Part shown: positions 34,333 through 42,599 of the stretch, one piece after another
Position numbering within the stretch: the stretch's first letter is position 1
Layout: each line of letters begins with the position of its first letter
Source: Kribbella sandramycini
GTDB taxonomy: Bacteria > Actinomycetota > Actinomycetes > Propionibacteriales > Kribbellaceae
DNA length: 64,000 bases
Assembly: GCF_013131805.1 (NCBI RefSeq)
Contig: NZ_JABJRC010000002.1
Span: forward strand, 1,178,001 to 1,242,000
Direction of reading: 5' to 3'
Notes under the pieces: generated by a model
What the model was told of the DNA's origin: nothing
Seen by the model: only the letters and a program-made list of their open reading frames with translations
Database searches by the model: none
Program-made: the position numbers and the translations under genes

Positions 34333-34421
34333 CCCGAACTCCTTCCGGCGCCAATGGATCCGCAGGACCCCGTACCCCAGCCGTCCCGAATCCCAAACGC
34401 CCCCTGACTACAGTGGACGGT

Positions 34422-34721
34422 ATGGAGAACGAGATCAGCGTGGTGGACGCCAAGGAGCGCAGCCGCTACGAGGCGCTGGACGCCGAGGGCAACCTGATGG
34501 GCTTCGTCGACTATTCGCTGCGCCCGGGCGTGATCGCCTTTCTGCACGCCGAGACCCTGCCCGACTACCGCGGCCGCGGCGTGGCCGGCCGGATCGCCGT
34601 CAAGTCGCTGGACGACGCCCGCGCGCTGGGCCTGCGGGTGAAACCCGCCTGCCCCTTCTACCAGGACTACCTGGCCAAACACCCCGAGTACGCCGACCTC
34701 GTCGGCGAGGCCGCGCAGTGA
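34422..34721 (+). CDS. Small GNAT-fold acetyltransferase (YjdJ-like)
   Basis: This 99-residue protein is a minimal GNAT fold of the type related to YjdJ: LPDYRGRGVAGRIAVKSLDD is the acetyl-CoA-binding loop and CPFYQDYLAKHPEY the conserved end. The substrate is unknown. TACAGT lies exactly 7 bases before the ATG and no Shine-Dalgarno is visible, so a leaderless transcript is likely. It overlaps the next gene by four bases (GTGA). Confidence 0.88.
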   Translation: MENEISVVDAKERSRYEALDAEGNLMGFVDYSLRPGVIAFLHAETLPDYRGRGVAGRIAVKSLDDARALGLRVKPACPFYQDYLAKHPEYADLVGEAAQ

Positions 34722-35239
34722 TCCTCGGCAAACTCGACTGGCAGCCCGCCGCCGGAGCGCCGGAGCTGCTGGCCCCGGCGACGCGCGATGCCCTCGGCGA
34801 CCTCCCGGCGTACTCGGCCGCGATCGACCCCGGGCTGGCCGACACCGCGGCCTTCTGCGCCGAGTACGACGTACCGATGGCAGCCTCGGCCAACTGCGTC
34901 GTCGTGCTCGGCAAACGCGCGGGCGAGTCGGCGTACGCCGCGGTGCTCGTGCTGGCCACCGACCGGGCCGATGTGAACGGCGTCATCCGCAAACACCTCG
35001 GCGTCCGGAAGATCTCGTTCGCCGCCCAGGACGACGCGGTCGGCACGACCGGGATGGAGTACGGCGGTATCACGCCGATCGGGCTGCCGGCCGACTGGCC
35101 GATCCTCGTCGACGAAGCCGTGGCGGCCGCCGGGCCGGTGGTGATCGGCAGCGGGATCCGCGGGTCGAAGGTGCTGCTCGACGGCGCCGAGCTGGCCGAG
35201 CTGCCGACGGCGACCGTGCTCGACCTCGCACAGCACTGA
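34718..35239 (+). CDS. YbaK/prolyl-tRNA editing-domain protein
   Basis: This 173-residue protein matches the YbaK/ProX aminoacyl-tRNA deacylase fold, which clears mischarged tRNAs: FAAQDDAVGTTGMEYGGITPIGLP is the conserved loop region (only part quoted by motif FAAQDD and GGITPIGLP), and GSGIRGSKVLL follows. Which mischarged tRNA it edits is unknown. The GTG start overlaps the GNAT stop, so the two are co-translated. Confidence 0.85.
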   Translation: MILGKLDWQPAAGAPELLAPATRDALGDLPAYSAAIDPGLADTAAFCAEYDVPMAASANCVVVLGKRAGESAYAAVLVLATDRADVNGVIRKHLGVRKISFAAQDDAVGTTGMEYGGITPIGLPADWPILVDEAVAAAGPVVIGSGIRGSKVLLDGAELAELPTATVLDLAQH

Positions 35240-35300
35240 CGGCCGCTCGGAGCGGCAACCCGGGCTATCCCGTGGACAGGGAGTAGCATCGCGGGCTGAA

Positions 35301-36212
35301 ATGGGTGAGTGGACGGGTGCGGCGGGTGAAGCGGTGAGTGTGGCTGGTGGCGGTGGCGGAGACGGCGGGCCGACCGCGCTCCGGATCATGCTCGGCGGTC
35401 AGCTGCGCAGGATGCGTGAGCAGGCCGGGATCAGTCGCGCCGACGCGGGCTGGCAGATCCGCGCGTCGGAGTCCAAGGTCAGCCGGATGGAGCTCGGCCG
35501 GGTCGGCTTCAAGGAGCGCGACGTCAGCGACCTGCTGGAGCTGTACGGCCAGGCCGACGAGCAGGAGCGCTTCCGGCTGACGGAGCTGGCGCGCGCCGCG
35601 AACAACCCGGGCTGGTGGTCGCGGTACGGCGATGTGATGCCGAGCTGGTTCACCAACTACGTCGGCCTCGAGGTCGCGGCGACGCTGATCCGGACGTACG
35701 AGGTGATGTTCGTCCCCGGCCTGTTGCAGACCGAGGAATACGCGCGGGCCGTCGTCCAGCTGGGCCGGTCGTACCAGCCGCAGGAGGAGGTCACGCAGCG
35801 CGTCTCGCTCCGGGTGAACCGGCAGCAGATCCTGACCCGGGCGAATCCGGCCCGGCTGTGGGTCGTCATCGACGAGTCCGTCCTGCATCGGCCGGTGGGT
35901 GGCGCCGACGTCCTGCGTGGTCAGCTGGAGCACCTGATCAAGTGGGCGCAGCAGCCCAACATCACGCTGCAGATCATGCCGTTCAGCAGCGCCGGCGCGG
36001 CCGGCGCCGGGGGCGCGTTCAGCATCCTGCGGTTCCCGGACGGCGATCTGCCGGACATCGTCTACATCGAGCACGCGGCGAGCGCGCTCTACCTCGACAA
36101 ACTCGAGGAGGTCGACGAGTACGCCGCGATCATGGAGGGGCTCACGATCGCGGCCGCACCCGTTTCCGCGACCGAAGGCCTGCTCCAGCAGGCGATGGCG
36201 CGGCTGGACTGA
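35301..36212 (+). CDS. XRE-family regulator with DUF5753 domain
   Basis: This 303-residue protein has a glycine-rich N-terminal tail, an XRE helix-turn-helix (about 30-90; AGISRADAGWQIRASESKVS) and a DUF5753 domain (about 100-290; FVPGLLQTEEYARAVV, IDESVLHRPVGG). Such genes occur in many copies in filamentous actinobacteria, often with a DUF397 partner, which is absent here. It may regulate development or secondary metabolism, but that is general knowledge only. Confidence 0.92.
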   Translation: MGEWTGAAGEAVSVAGGGGGDGGPTALRIMLGGQLRRMREQAGISRADAGWQIRASESKVSRMELGRVGFKERDVSDLLELYGQADEQERFRLTELARAANNPGWWSRYGDVMPSWFTNYVGLEVAATLIRTYEVMFVPGLLQTEEYARAVVQLGRSYQPQEEVTQRVSLRVNRQQILTRANPARLWVVIDESVLHRPVGGADVLRGQLEHLIKWAQQPNITLQIMPFSSAGAAGAGGAFSILRFPDGDLPDIVYIEHAASALYLDKLEEVDEYAAIMEGLTIAAAPVSATEGLLQQAMARLD

Positions 36213-36239
36213 CCGGACGGGGTCAGCCCAGCGTCCGGA

Positions 36240-36668
36240 TCACGCCAGCTTGACGTCGACGACGATGTTGCCGCGGGTGGCGTTGGAGTACGGGCAGACC
36301 TGGTGGGCCTTGGCGACCAGATCCTCGGCGACGGCCGGCTCGAGGCCGGGAAGGCTGACGACGAGCGTGACCTGCAGACCGTAGGCGCCGCCGGCGATCG
36401 CGCCGAGGCCGACCTCGGCCGTGACGGTGGAGCCGGTGACCTCGACGCGCAGGCGGCGGGCGACCGTCATCATCGCGCTCTGGAAGCAGGCGGCGTACCC
36501 GGCGGCGAACAGCTGCTCGGGGTTGGTGCCGTTCCCGCTACCGCCCAGCTCGGCCGGCGGCGCCACCACGACGGCCAGCTTGCCGTCGCTACTCGTCACC
36601 TTGCCGTCGCGGCCGCCCTCGGCGGTGGCTTTGGCGGTGTACAGAACCTTCTCGACCGGTGTGGTCAT
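36240..36668 (-). CDS. ohr: Organic hydroperoxide resistance protein (Ohr family)
   Basis: This 142-residue thiol peroxidase detoxifies organic hydroperoxides. Both redox cysteines are present: AACFQSAM and QVCPYSNATRGN. Start at the ATG at 36668 with GAGGAG upstream; the longer frame has no homology. The convergent regulator ends 27 bases away. It lies 22 bases after the quinone reductase gene on the same strand, so the two may be transcribed together. Confidence 0.93.
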   Translation of the reverse strand: MTTPVEKVLYTAKATAEGGRDGKVTSSDGKLAVVVAPPAELGGSGNGTNPEQLFAAGYAACFQSAMMTVARRLRVEVTGSTVTAEVGLGAIAGGAYGLQVTLVVSLPGLEPAVAEDLVAKAHQVCPYSNATRGNIVVDVKLA

Positions 36669-36690
36669 CTGAGCTGCTCCTCGAACGTTT

Positions 36691-37644
36691 TCAGCGGGTG
36701 GGGTCGAGCACGAGCTTGCCGACGGTCCGGCGGGCTCGCATGTCTTCATGGGCGGTCGCGGCCTCGGACAGGCCGTACTCGCCGCCGACGATCGGGCGCA
36801 GCGACCCGGCCTGGACCAGGCCGAACAGCTCGGTCAGCGGCTCGCCCAGCAGCCGCGGGTCGCCGAAGCAGTCGGCCAGCCAGAAGCCGACGATCGTCTT
36901 CGAGCCCTTCATCAGCCGGGTCGGGTCGATCGCGGCCGCGGACTCCCGCGAGGCCGCGCCGAACGTGACGAGCCGGCCGAACTTGGCCAGCGCCGCGAAC
37001 GACTCGTCGAAGGTCGGGCCGCCGACCATCTCCAGCACGATGTCGACGGGCTTGCCGCCGTTCGCCTCGATGATCCGGTCCTTGAGACCCTCCGGCGTCC
37101 CGTCGATGGCGATGTCCGCGCCGAGCTCGAGCACCTGCTTGCGCTTCTCCTCCGACGACGCGGTCGCGATCACCCGGCCGGCACCCCAGAGTTTGGCCAG
37201 CTGGACCGCGATCGATCCGACGCCGCCGGCGCCGGCGTGCACGAGCACCGACTCACCAGGGCGGAAGTGAGTCGAGGTCTTCAGCAGGTGCCAGGCGGTC
37301 GTGCCCTGCAGCACCAGCGCGAGCGCCTGGCCGTCGGTGACGCCCTCGGGCACATCCCAGGCGTACGGCGCGTGCGCCACGGCCTTCTCGGCGTACCCGC
37401 CGGAGCCGACCAGCGCGACCACGCGGCGGCCGTCGGCGGTGTGACCGACCACCTCACCGCCCGGAATCATCGGCAGCGTCGCCTTCTGCAGGTAGCTGTT
37501 CTCCACCTGATGCGTGTCCGCGTAGTTGATCCCGGCGCGGTCGACGGTGATCAGCACCTGCCCGTCGCCGGCGGCCGGGTCCGCGACCTCGCCGACCTTG
37601 AGGACCTCGGGCCCTCCGAACTCAGTGATCTCGATTGCTCGCAT
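36691..37644 (-). CDS. NADPH:quinone oxidoreductase-like zinc-less medium-chain dehydrogenase
   Basis: This 317-residue protein belongs to the quinone oxidoreductase branch of the MDR family. VLVHAGAGGVGSIAVQLAKL is the NADPH-binding Rossmann motif and the catalytic zinc ligands are missing. It probably reduces quinones or reactive enones. The -10 box TATAGT lies 7 bases before the ATG, so the transcript is predicted to be leaderless. It is divergent from the TetR gene, with a palindrome in the gap, and upstream of ohr. Confidence 0.92.
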   Translation of the reverse strand: MRAIEITEFGGPEVLKVGEVADPAAGDGQVLITVDRAGINYADTHQVENSYLQKATLPMIPGGEVVGHTADGRRVVALVGSGGYAEKAVAHAPYAWDVPEGVTDGQALALVLQGTTAWHLLKTSTHFRPGESVLVHAGAGGVGSIAVQLAKLWGAGRVIATASSEEKRKQVLELGADIAIDGTPEGLKDRIIEANGGKPVDIVLEMVGGPTFDESFAALAKFGRLVTFGAASRESAAAIDPTRLMKGSKTIVGFWLADCFGDPRLLGEPLTELFGLVQAGSLRPIVGGEYGLSEAATAHEDMRARRTVGKLVLDPTR

Positions 37645-37648
37645 ACGT

Positions 37649-37666
37649 CGTACTATACACTGTACG
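37649..37666. promoter_or_regulatory. TetR-type operator over divergent promoters
   Basis: CGTAC (37649-37653) and GTACG (37662-37666) are inverted around TATACACT in the 52-base divergent gap. The palindrome covers the -10 box of the quinone reductase gene (minus strand 37657-37652), so binding of the neighbouring TetR protein would block it. Confidence 0.6.
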
Positions 37667-37696
37667 TTAGCGACCCCGAAGGGAGATGGATCACAG

Positions 37697-38347
37697 ATGG
37701 CCAGGACACCCCGGAACACGCTGAGCTCCGAGCTCGTGGTCCGGACCGCCCTGCAGGTGATGGAGACCAAAGGCGCCGACGGGTTCAGCCTGCGCGGCGT
37801 CGCGGCCGAGCTCGGCGTCGGCCCGATGGCGCTCTACACCTACTTCCGGAACAAGGACGACCTGTACGACGCCATCCGCGATCACCTGATGGCGCTGATG
37901 CCGCCGCCCCCGGCCGATCTGCCCTGGCCCGAGCAGGTCCGGGCGATCTGCCGCGACCTGCGGGTGCTGATGCTCGAACATCCTTGCCTTGCGCAACTAC
38001 TAGCGAGCCGGCCGCTGAGCGGGCACGAGACCGCCCGGGTCGCCGAAGGGCTGCTGAGCGTACTGCGTTCGTCGGGTCTCGACCCGGAGACCGCGGCCCG
38101 CACGCACACGACGCTGTTCACGTTCGTCCTCGGTGCGACCACCTGGGAGATCCAGATGACCGTCGAGCAGAGCGACCCGGATGCGCTGCGCCGGTTACGC
38201 GCGTCGATGGAGTCGCTGTCGTCGCGCGAGTTCCCGACCGTCGTCGAGCTCGCGCCCGAGCTGGCCCGGACGAGCGGCGGGCAGCAGCAGTTCGACTACG
38301 GCCTCGATCTGTTGCTGGCCGGGCTGACGGCTAGAACACCATCGTGA
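37697..38347 (+). CDS. TetR-family transcriptional repressor
   Basis: This 216-residue repressor has an N-terminal TetR helix-turn-helix (about 10-55; FSLRGVAAELGVGPMALYTY and FRNKDDLYDAI) and a C-terminal ligand-binding domain of the TetR_C type. It is divergent from the quinone reductase, so the likely role is induction of quinone reductase and ohr by a reactive electrophile. The 3' end overlaps the convergent TauE gene by 17 bases. Confidence 0.9.
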   Translation: MARTPRNTLSSELVVRTALQVMETKGADGFSLRGVAAELGVGPMALYTYFRNKDDLYDAIRDHLMALMPPPPADLPWPEQVRAICRDLRVLMLEHPCLAQLLASRPLSGHETARVAEGLLSVLRSSGLDPETAARTHTTLFTFVLGATTWEIQMTVEQSDPDALRRLRASMESLSSREFPTVVELAPELARTSGGQQQFDYGLDLLLAGLTARTPS

Positions 38348-39077
38348 CGATGGCGACGATACCGATGCCCACGATCAGGCCGCGGAGGGCGATCGGCGGG
38401 AGTTTGCGGCCGTAGCGGGCGCCGAGGAAGCCGCCGATCGTGGAGCCGGCCGCGATCAGGGCCGCGGCGAGCCAGTCGACGTCCGCGACGACGATGAACA
38501 GGATCGCGGCGACCGTGTTCACGACGGTGGCCAGGACGTTCTTCAGCCCGTTCATGCGTTGCAGGTCCGGATCGAGGCCGAGGCCGAGGATCGCCATCAG
38601 CAGCACGCCCTGGGCGGCGCCGAAGTAGCCTCCGTAGATGCCGGTCGCGAAAACCGCCGGGATCACCCACCAGGCGCCGCGATGGGTGTGCGACGGGACG
38701 CTGATCCACTTCGACAGCCAAGGCTGGAAAGCGACCAGCACGCAGCCGAGCAGGATCAGCACCGGGACGACGGCGTGGAACGCGGACTCCGGGGTGGTCA
38801 GTAGCAGCACTCCCCCGACGACGCCGCCGATCAGCGAGGCCGGGACGAGCCGGAGCATCCGGCCGCGCTGCCCCTCCAGCTCGCGCCGGTAGCCGATCGC
38901 GCCGGCCGCCGTGCCGGGAGCGAGGCCGACGCTGTTGCTGACGTTCGCGAGGACGGGCGGGATGCCGACGGCGAGCAGCGCGGGGAAGGTCAGCAGCGTG
39001 CCCGACCCGACCACGGCGTTGATCGTGCCCGCGCCCATTCCCGCCACCAGGACGAACAGCGCCTCGAACCATGTCAT
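38331..39077 (-). CDS. TauE/SafE-family membrane permease
   Basis: This 248-residue protein has about seven to eight transmembrane segments and the two-repeat pattern of the TauE/SafE family (GMGAGTINAVVGSGTLLTFP near the start and GIYGGYFGAAQGVLL in the middle). Members export sulfite, sulfoacetate or related organic anions. No sulfur gene is adjacent apart from the sulfite-oxidase-like gene 17 kb away. TAGAGT lies 9 bases before the ATG. Confidence 0.9.
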   Translation of the reverse strand: MTWFEALFVLVAGMGAGTINAVVGSGTLLTFPALLAVGIPPVLANVSNSVGLAPGTAAGAIGYRRELEGQRGRMLRLVPASLIGGVVGGVLLLTTPESAFHAVVPVLILLGCVLVAFQPWLSKWISVPSHTHRGAWWVIPAVFATGIYGGYFGAAQGVLLMAILGLGLDPDLQRMNGLKNVLATVVNTVAAILFIVVADVDWLAAALIAAGSTIGGFLGARYGRKLPPIALRGLIVGIGIVAIVTMVF

Positions 39078-39140
39078 CGTTGCCCGACTCTACGCATCGG
39101 CAGCGACCCCGAGCGCACCGGTCCGGAGGATGAACGACGA

Positions 39141-39170
39141 CAGGGCCTCCCGGTCACCCGGAAGGCCCTG
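39141..39170 (-). terminator. Terminator hairpin after the SPFH gene
   Basis: CAGGGCCTCCCGG (39141-39153) and CCGGAAGGCCCTG (39158-39170) pair over 13 positions with one wobble and a 4-base loop, 17 bases past the SPFH stop. The T-tract is weak. Confidence 0.65.
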
Positions 39171-39186
39171 CCCGATGGAAGGTCGA

Positions 39187-40338
39187 TCAGCGCTCGAGCG
39201 GCGGCTCGGCGTCCGCGGCCGGCGGCTCCGGGCTGGCGGCCGGCGCCGGCGCGGCGGCCGCACCGGCCTGGCCGCGACCGACCGCGGCCTTCTGCGCCTC
39301 GGCGATCGCCTCCGCGACGGCGTTGTCCGCCTCGGCGACCGCGGTGTCCTGAACCCGGCCCTCGACCTCGGGCGTCGCCGGGTCGTCGGCGAGCTCGGGC
39401 GCCTGCCAGTTGCCCTCGGCCCGCTGCGGGATGCCGGCCACCTGGCCGACCGCGCTGCCCAGGCCCTTCAGCGCGTCGCCGATCTCACTCGGCACGATCC
39501 AGAGCTTGTTCGCGTCGCCCTGGGCGATCGACGGCAGCATCTGCAGGTACTGGTAGGCGAGGAGGCCCTGGTCGGGTTTGCCGGCGTGGATCGCGTTGAA
39601 GACCGTGGTGATGGCCTGCGCCTCACCCTGCGCCTTCAGGATCCGCGCCTGCCGCTCGGCCTCGGCCCGCAGGATCCGGGACTCCTTGTCACCCTGGGCG
39701 GTCAGGATCGCGGACTGCTTCTGCCCCTCGGCCGAGAGGACGGCGGACTGCCGCATACCCTCGGCGGTCAGGATCGCCGCGCGCTTGTCGCGGTCGGCGC
39801 GCATCTGCTTCTCCATCGAGTCCTGGATGGACGGCGGCGGGTCGATCGAGCGCAGCTCGACCCGGTTCACCCGGATCCCCCACTTACCGGTCGCCTCGTC
39901 CAGGACGTAGCGCAGCTTCTCGTTGATCTCCTCGCGCGAGGTCAGCGTCTGCTCCAGGTCCATCCCGCCGATGATGTTCCGCAGCGTGGTCATCGTCAGC
40001 TGCTCGATGGCCTGGATGTAGTTGGAGATCTCGTACGTCGCCCGGACCGGGTCGTTGACCTGGAAGTAGATGACGGAGTCGATCGACACCATCAGGTTGT
40101 CCTCGGTGATCACGCCCTGCGGCGGGAACGAGACGACCTGCTCGCGCATGTCGATGGTGTAGCGCACCTTGTCGACGAACGGGGTCAGCAGGTTCAGGCC
40201 CGGCTGCAGACCGGTCCGGTACTTGCCGAACCGCTCCACGATGCCGACGGTCTGCTGCTGCACGACCCGTACGGACTTGGCCAGCGTGACGATCACCAGA
40301 ACGGCGACCACAGCCAGCACGATCAGAAACCCGAGCAC
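39187..40338 (-). CDS. SPFH/band-7 (stomatin-like) membrane protein
   Basis: This 383-residue protein has one N-terminal transmembrane segment (FLIVLAVVAVLVIVTLA), an SPFH domain (about 25-190; VGIVERFGKYRTGLQPG), and a coiled coil of about 60 residues built from repeats of the form (R/Q)xAxLxAEGxxQ, then an Ala/Pro-rich tail. Such proteins form membrane scaffolds and act with NfeD, which is encoded just upstream with a 34-base gap. The GTG has GGGAGGG upstream. Confidence 0.93.
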   Translation of the reverse strand: MLGFLIVLAVVAVLVIVTLAKSVRVVQQQTVGIVERFGKYRTGLQPGLNLLTPFVDKVRYTIDMREQVVSFPPQGVITEDNLMVSIDSVIYFQVNDPVRATYEISNYIQAIEQLTMTTLRNIIGGMDLEQTLTSREEINEKLRYVLDEATGKWGIRVNRVELRSIDPPPSIQDSMEKQMRADRDKRAAILTAEGMRQSAVLSAEGQKQSAILTAQGDKESRILRAEAERQARILKAQGEAQAITTVFNAIHAGKPDQGLLAYQYLQMLPSIAQGDANKLWIVPSEIGDALKGLGSAVGQVAGIPQRAEGNWQAPELADDPATPEVEGRVQDTAVAEADNAVAEAIAEAQKAAVGRGQAGAAAAPAPAASPEPPAADAEPPLER

Positions 40339-40372
40339 TCGACCCTCCCACTCATCACTGTTGGTTGTGAGC

Positions 40373-40873
40373 CTACTGCTGTCCGGGCTCCGGCTTGTTC
40401 AACTCGTTGTGCAGCGGGTCGGAGACCGGATAGACGACGGCGGTCGCGCCGTCGATCGACATCACCTCGACGCGGGTGCCGGCCTTGATCGTGGAGACCT
40501 CGTCGAACGGGCGCGCCGTCCACAGGTCACCGCCGATCCGCACCGAGCCCCCGCCGTCCGGGTGGATCTCCTTGACCACCGTGCCGCTGCGGCCGATCAC
40601 ATGCGCCGAGCCGGTCTTCAGCTCGGTGCCGTGGTGGATCTTGCGCACCAGCAACGGACGGATCGCCACCAGCATCGCCGCGGCCGTCACCAGCCCCACG
40701 ACCAGGTGCAACCACAGTTGGTCCGGGAAGATCGCCGCCGCCCCAGCAGCCGTGAACGCGCCGGCAGCGAGCATCAGCAAGGTGAAATCGAGCGAAGCGA
40801 GTTCAGCCAGCGCCAGCGCGCCGGCGATCGTCAGCCAGGCCGCCCACAGGTTGTCCCGCAGCCAATCCATCAT
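40373..40873 (-). CDS. NfeD-like membrane protein
   Basis: This 166-residue protein has two to three transmembrane segments (WAAWLTIAGALALAELASL; LHLVVGLVTAAAMLVAI) and a C-terminal OB-fold NfeD domain (about 90-150; GRSGTVVKEIHPDGGGSVRI). It is the usual partner of the stomatin-like SPFH protein. TAGGCT lies 6 bases before the first ATG and suggests a leaderless transcript; a second ATG follows at once. Confidence 0.9.
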   Translation of the reverse strand: MMDWLRDNLWAAWLTIAGALALAELASLDFTLLMLAAGAFTAAGAAAIFPDQLWLHLVVGLVTAAAMLVAIRPLLVRKIHHGTELKTGSAHVIGRSGTVVKEIHPDGGGSVRIGGDLWTARPFDEVSTIKAGTRVEVMSIDGATAVVYPVSDPLHNELNKPEPGQQ

Positions 40874-40942
40874 CTGCCAAGCCTATCCACTCAAAGGGGT
40901 GTCGGCAGATGCTGTGACGTACCTGTTGTCAGCGCGGTTCCC

Positions 40943-41725
40943 TCAGAACGCGCGAGCTGTGTAGCGGCCGTTCTCGTGGTTGAGGGAGAGGGCCAGGTCG
41001 AAGGTGTCGCTGAGGGTCTGCGCGGTGAGGGCCTGCTCGATCGGACCGGCGGCCACGACCCGGCCCTGCTTGATCAGCAGGGCGTGGGTGAACCCGGGCG
41101 GGATCTCCTCGACGTGATGCGTGACCAGGACCATCGCGGGCGCGCCCTCGGCGGTCGCGATCGCGCCGAGCGAGCGGACCAGCTGCTCACGGCCGGTCAG
41201 GTCGAGACCGGCGGCCGGCTCGTCCATCAGCATCAGCTCGGGATCGGTCATCAGCGCGCGGGCGATCTGGACGCGTTTGCGCTCACCCTCGGACAGGGTG
41301 CCGAACGTCCGGTCCGCGAGGTGCGCGATCCCCAGCTCGTTCAGCAGTTCCTTGGCCCGCTGGTGATCCAGCTCGTCGTACTCCTCGTTCCAGCGGCCGA
41401 GGACGGCGTACGACGCCGAGACCACGACATCGGAGACCCGCTCGCCCTTCGGCAGCCGGTCGGCCAGCGCCGCGCTGGTAAGGCCGATCCGCGGCCGCAG
41501 CTCGAAGACGTCGACCGCGCCGAGCACCTCGCCGAGCAGCCCGGTGACACCGGACGTCGGGTGGATCTGCGCGGCCAGAATCTGCAGCAGCGTGGTCTTC
41601 CCGGCGCCGTTCGGGCCGATGACGACCCAGCGGTCGGTCTCGTCGATCGTCCAGTCGACACTGTCCAGCAGGCGCGCGTCGCCGCGCACGATCGAGACCC
41701 CGGCCAGCTCCACCACTGCAGTCAT
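40943..41725 (-). CDS. ABC transporter ATP-binding protein (YlmA-like, soluble)
   Basis: This 260-residue ATPase has Walker A (GPNGAGKTT), signature (LSEGERKRVQIARAL), Walker B (LMLMDEPAAGLD) and the H-loop (LVTHHVEEIP). No membrane partner is adjacent, and proteins of this subtype (related to YlmA and ModF) are often orphan, so it may not be a transporter. TAGGTT lies 7 bases before the ATG and no Shine-Dalgarno is seen. The longer upstream frame is ignored. Confidence 0.9.
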   Translation of the reverse strand: MTAVVELAGVSIVRGDARLLDSVDWTIDETDRWVVIGPNGAGKTTLLQILAAQIHPTSGVTGLLGEVLGAVDVFELRPRIGLTSAALADRLPKGERVSDVVVSASYAVLGRWNEEYDELDHQRAKELLNELGIAHLADRTFGTLSEGERKRVQIARALMTDPELMLMDEPAAGLDLTGREQLVRSLGAIATAEGAPAMVLVTHHVEEIPPGFTHALLIKQGRVVAAGPIEQALTAQTLSDTFDLALSLNHENGRYTARAF

Positions 41726-41791
41726 GGGGGCAAACCTACGGGGTGCCCGCTCGTGTCCGGACAGCGGGCGGCAGGTGTCACACTGGGGTGC

Positions 41792-42526
41792 GTGTTGACC
41801 ACCTCCGCCTCGGTCCGGTTCACCGTCTGGACGAACGCGATGCTGACCGGCGCCTGCGATCCGGACACCGCCGCGACGAAGATCCTCGGGGACGACGTCG
41901 GGCATCAAGTCGCCGGTCTTCCTGGCCATCCGGATCCGGCCACGCTGCCCGTCGCGCTGAACCTGTTGCGCGCGGCCGGAGCCAAGCAGGCCTATCTCGC
42001 GCTGCCGATTCCCGGCGTCCCGATCGGGCTGGCCGGTCCGCCGGCGTTCAACGAGGCCGCGGTCGAGTCGGGTGAGGCCGTCGTCCTGGCCGGGCCCGAG
42101 CTCGGGCTGGTACCGGCGTACGTCGGTCCGGCCGTGCAATGGAGTGTGCTGCCGGCCGCCGCTCCCCCGCCGGCCGACTTCGGCGAGGCCGACCGCGGGC
42201 TCCGGCTCGCGCTGATCGACGCGGCCGACTCACTCGCGGCGCTGGACGTCGCGCGCTGGAAACCCGAGATCGCGGACGCGCTGATCGACATCCGCAAGAT
42301 CGGCAGCGGCCGCGGTGACGACCTGGCCCCGGGCTACGACGCGCGCGCCGTCAAGACCGCGGCGACCGCCCGGCGGCTGCTCGCGATCGCGGACGCCGCG
42401 CTCGAGGACGACGGGGCCGCCGTCACCGGAGCCGAGGCCGACGCGCGCCGCCGTACGCTCGTCGAGCTGGCGACCGCGGCCCGGCGTGCGCTCGTCGCCG
42501 CTTGCGCGCCGCCGAGCGCCGACTGA
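41792..42526 (+). CDS. Conserved hypothetical protein beside serB
   Basis: I do not recognise this 244-residue protein. It has no signal peptide or membrane segment. The N-terminal half reads like a substrate-binding beta-alpha fold (YLALPIPGVPIGLAGPPAFN), and the C-terminal half is helical with many Ala, Arg and Asp residues. CACACT lies 7 bases before the GTG and could be a -10 box. It is divergent from the ABC ATPase and 73 bases upstream of serB on the same strand; the context suggests no function. Confidence 0.7.
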   Translation: MLTTSASVRFTVWTNAMLTGACDPDTAATKILGDDVGHQVAGLPGHPDPATLPVALNLLRAAGAKQAYLALPIPGVPIGLAGPPAFNEAAVESGEAVVLAGPELGLVPAYVGPAVQWSVLPAAAPPPADFGEADRGLRLALIDAADSLAALDVARWKPEIADALIDIRKIGSGRGDDLAPGYDARAVKTAATARRLLAIADAALEDDGAAVTGAEADARRRTLVELATAARRALVAACAPPSAD

Positions 42527-42599
42527 GACGTCCTGTTCACGTTTGGGATGTGGACCGGACCACCGGGTGACAGGTGTTGTCGGTAGCGTTCTGCTTGCC

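Noticed and set aside
34413..34421. GTG at 34413 as start of the small GNAT protein
   Set aside because: It overlaps the TACAGT box, and homologues begin near the ATG at 34422.
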